NCBI GenBank assembly: GCA_027083075.1
Contig: JALWQQ010000085.1
Coordinates: 1 to 6,816 of the forward strand
Source: Campylobacteraceae bacterium
GTDB taxonomy: Bacteria; Campylobacterota; Campylobacteria; Campylobacterales; Sulfurovaceae
Reading direction: 5' to 3'
Length of the DNA stretch: 6,816 bases
Shown: piece after piece, positions 6,065 through 6,816 of the stretch
Layout of the letters: each line of letters begins with the position of its first letter
How positions within the stretch are numbered: the stretch's first letter is position 1
Notes under the pieces: generated by a model
What the model was told of the DNA's origin: nothing
The model's database searches: none
Seen by the model: the letters and a program-made list of their open reading frames with translations, nothing else
Program-made: the position numbers and the translations under genes

Positions 6065-6816
6065 AATGTCCGCGACATTTTCACTGCTGCCGTGCCCTAT
6101 GTAGGTGCGCAAACGCTTCGCTTGCTCGGCAAAGCGGGCTTTGTCGGTATTGTAGTAGCTTTTGAGTAGATTTTCAACCGTCACCTCATTTTGCAGCAGT
6201 TCATCGTGCAGCGCGCTACCGTCATAGTGCGAAAGTAAAATGTTCGCAAGCCCTACTTGCTTGATGCCGAAGAGCTTGGTGCCGACGAAATAGTCGAAGC
6301 GCTTGGCGATATAGGCAAGCGTAAAGGGGGTGCCGATGAGTGCCGCCTCAAGTGTTGCCGTACCTGAACAGATAAAGGCATACTCGGCACGCGCAAGCGC
6401 TTCGTGCGTATTGCGCACTATCTCGAACTCTCTATTTCCAGGGTAGAGTCGTGCGATCTGCGTGCGGCTAAAGTGGGGCGGGATGACCAAAATTGGACGG
6501 ATGCCGTTGCCCATCTTGCGGCGCAGTTCCCAAAAGATCGGCATCAACCGCTTGATCTCACTTACCCTGCTGCCGGGCAAAAAGGCGATATTTCCCGTCG
6601 TTCTCTCGGGTAGTCGCCGCACCTTGATCTCGTCCAAAAGCGGGTGACCGACATAGCGTGCCTTTCCGTTTGGATAGTAGCTTGTCTCGAAAGGGAGTAT
6701 ACCAAGCAGCTCATCACAATAGCGTTCTAGTTTTTCGACGCGCTTGGGGCGACTCGCCCATACCTGCGGTAAGATATAGTAGACGATACGCTTCTTGGGG
6801 TAACGCGTTTTGATCT
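6047..6816 (-). CDS. lpxB: Lipid-A-disaccharide synthase LpxB, C-terminal part
   Basis: LpxB, a GT19 glycosyltransferase at the inner face of the inner membrane, condenses UDP-2,3-diacylglucosamine with lipid X to form the tetraacyl disaccharide of lipid A. About 255 codons and the stop are in the window; the frame stays open to base 6816, so the start is beyond the edge (family length about 350-380). Recognisable LpxB elements, counted from the visible end, are YILPQVWA (about 14-21), YVGHPLLDE (about 54-62), the nucleotide-binding FLPGSRVSEIKRL (about 78-90) and CSGTATLEAALIGTPF (about 149-164), and the GLANIL segment (about 188). The protein ends in VADILIRNE, and its last five codons plus stop are part of a 7-base tandem repeat. 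It is the upstream neighbour of queH with a 137-base gap. Confidence 0.95.
   Translation of the reverse strand, partial: IKTRYPKKRIVYYILPQVWASRPKRVEKLERYCDELLGILPFETSYYPNGKARYVGHPLLDEIKVRRLPERTTGNIAFLPGSRVSEIKRLMPIFWELRRKMGNGIRPILVIPPHFSRTQIARLYPGNREFEIVRNTHEALARAEYAFICSGTATLEAALIGTPFTLAYIAKRFDYFVGTKLFGIKQVGLANILLSHYDGSALHDELLQNEVTVENLLKSYYNTDKARFAEQAKRLRTYIGHGSSENVADILIRNE

Overview
The window looks like a chromosomal piece from a free-living member of the Campylobacterota (a Sulfurovum/Sulfurimonas-type organism is my best guess; genus not proven). The basis is the gene order fabZ-lpxA-clpX-mreB-mreC followed by carB, which matches what I recall from Campylobacter and relatives. Supporting this are a QueH-type epoxyqueuosine reductase, the absence of mreD after mreC, and promoters with a good -10 box but no -35 box. 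All genes lie on the minus strand, so transcription runs from high to low coordinates. No stretch over 300 bases lacks a gene.

Reading in the direction of transcription: the 3' two thirds of lpxB (lipid A disaccharide synthase; its start lies beyond base 6816); a short intergenic stretch built largely of degenerate 7-base tandem repeats with a possible promoter between two repeat blocks; queH (last step of queuosine synthesis, with a long extra C-terminal domain); a small gap with a probable promoter; then a tightly packed run of fabZ, lpxA, clpX, mreB and mreC with gaps of 4 to 26 bases or overlaps; and finally a 63-base gap with a clear promoter driving carB, of which only the first 18 codons are present.

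Functionally, most genes serve the cell envelope. FabZ makes the enoyl-ACP for fatty acids, LpxA starts lipid A by acylating UDP-GlcNAc, and LpxB joins two lipid A precursors. MreB and MreC position the wall-building machinery that gives rod or spiral shape. ClpX (protease unfoldase), QueH (tRNA modification) and CarB (carbamoyl phosphate for arginine and pyrimidines) are housekeeping genes sharing the neighbourhood.

I see no phage, transposon, CRISPR, toxin-antitoxin or defence genes and no evidence for an undescribed system. The points worth a second look are the heptamer repeats around the lpxB/queH junction, which also encode the last residues and stop codon of lpxB; the extremely His/Lys-rich C-terminal tail of MreC; and the uncharacterised C-terminal half of QueH. 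Several starts were moved from the longest open frame to better supported ones (mreB, clpX, lpxA, fabZ).
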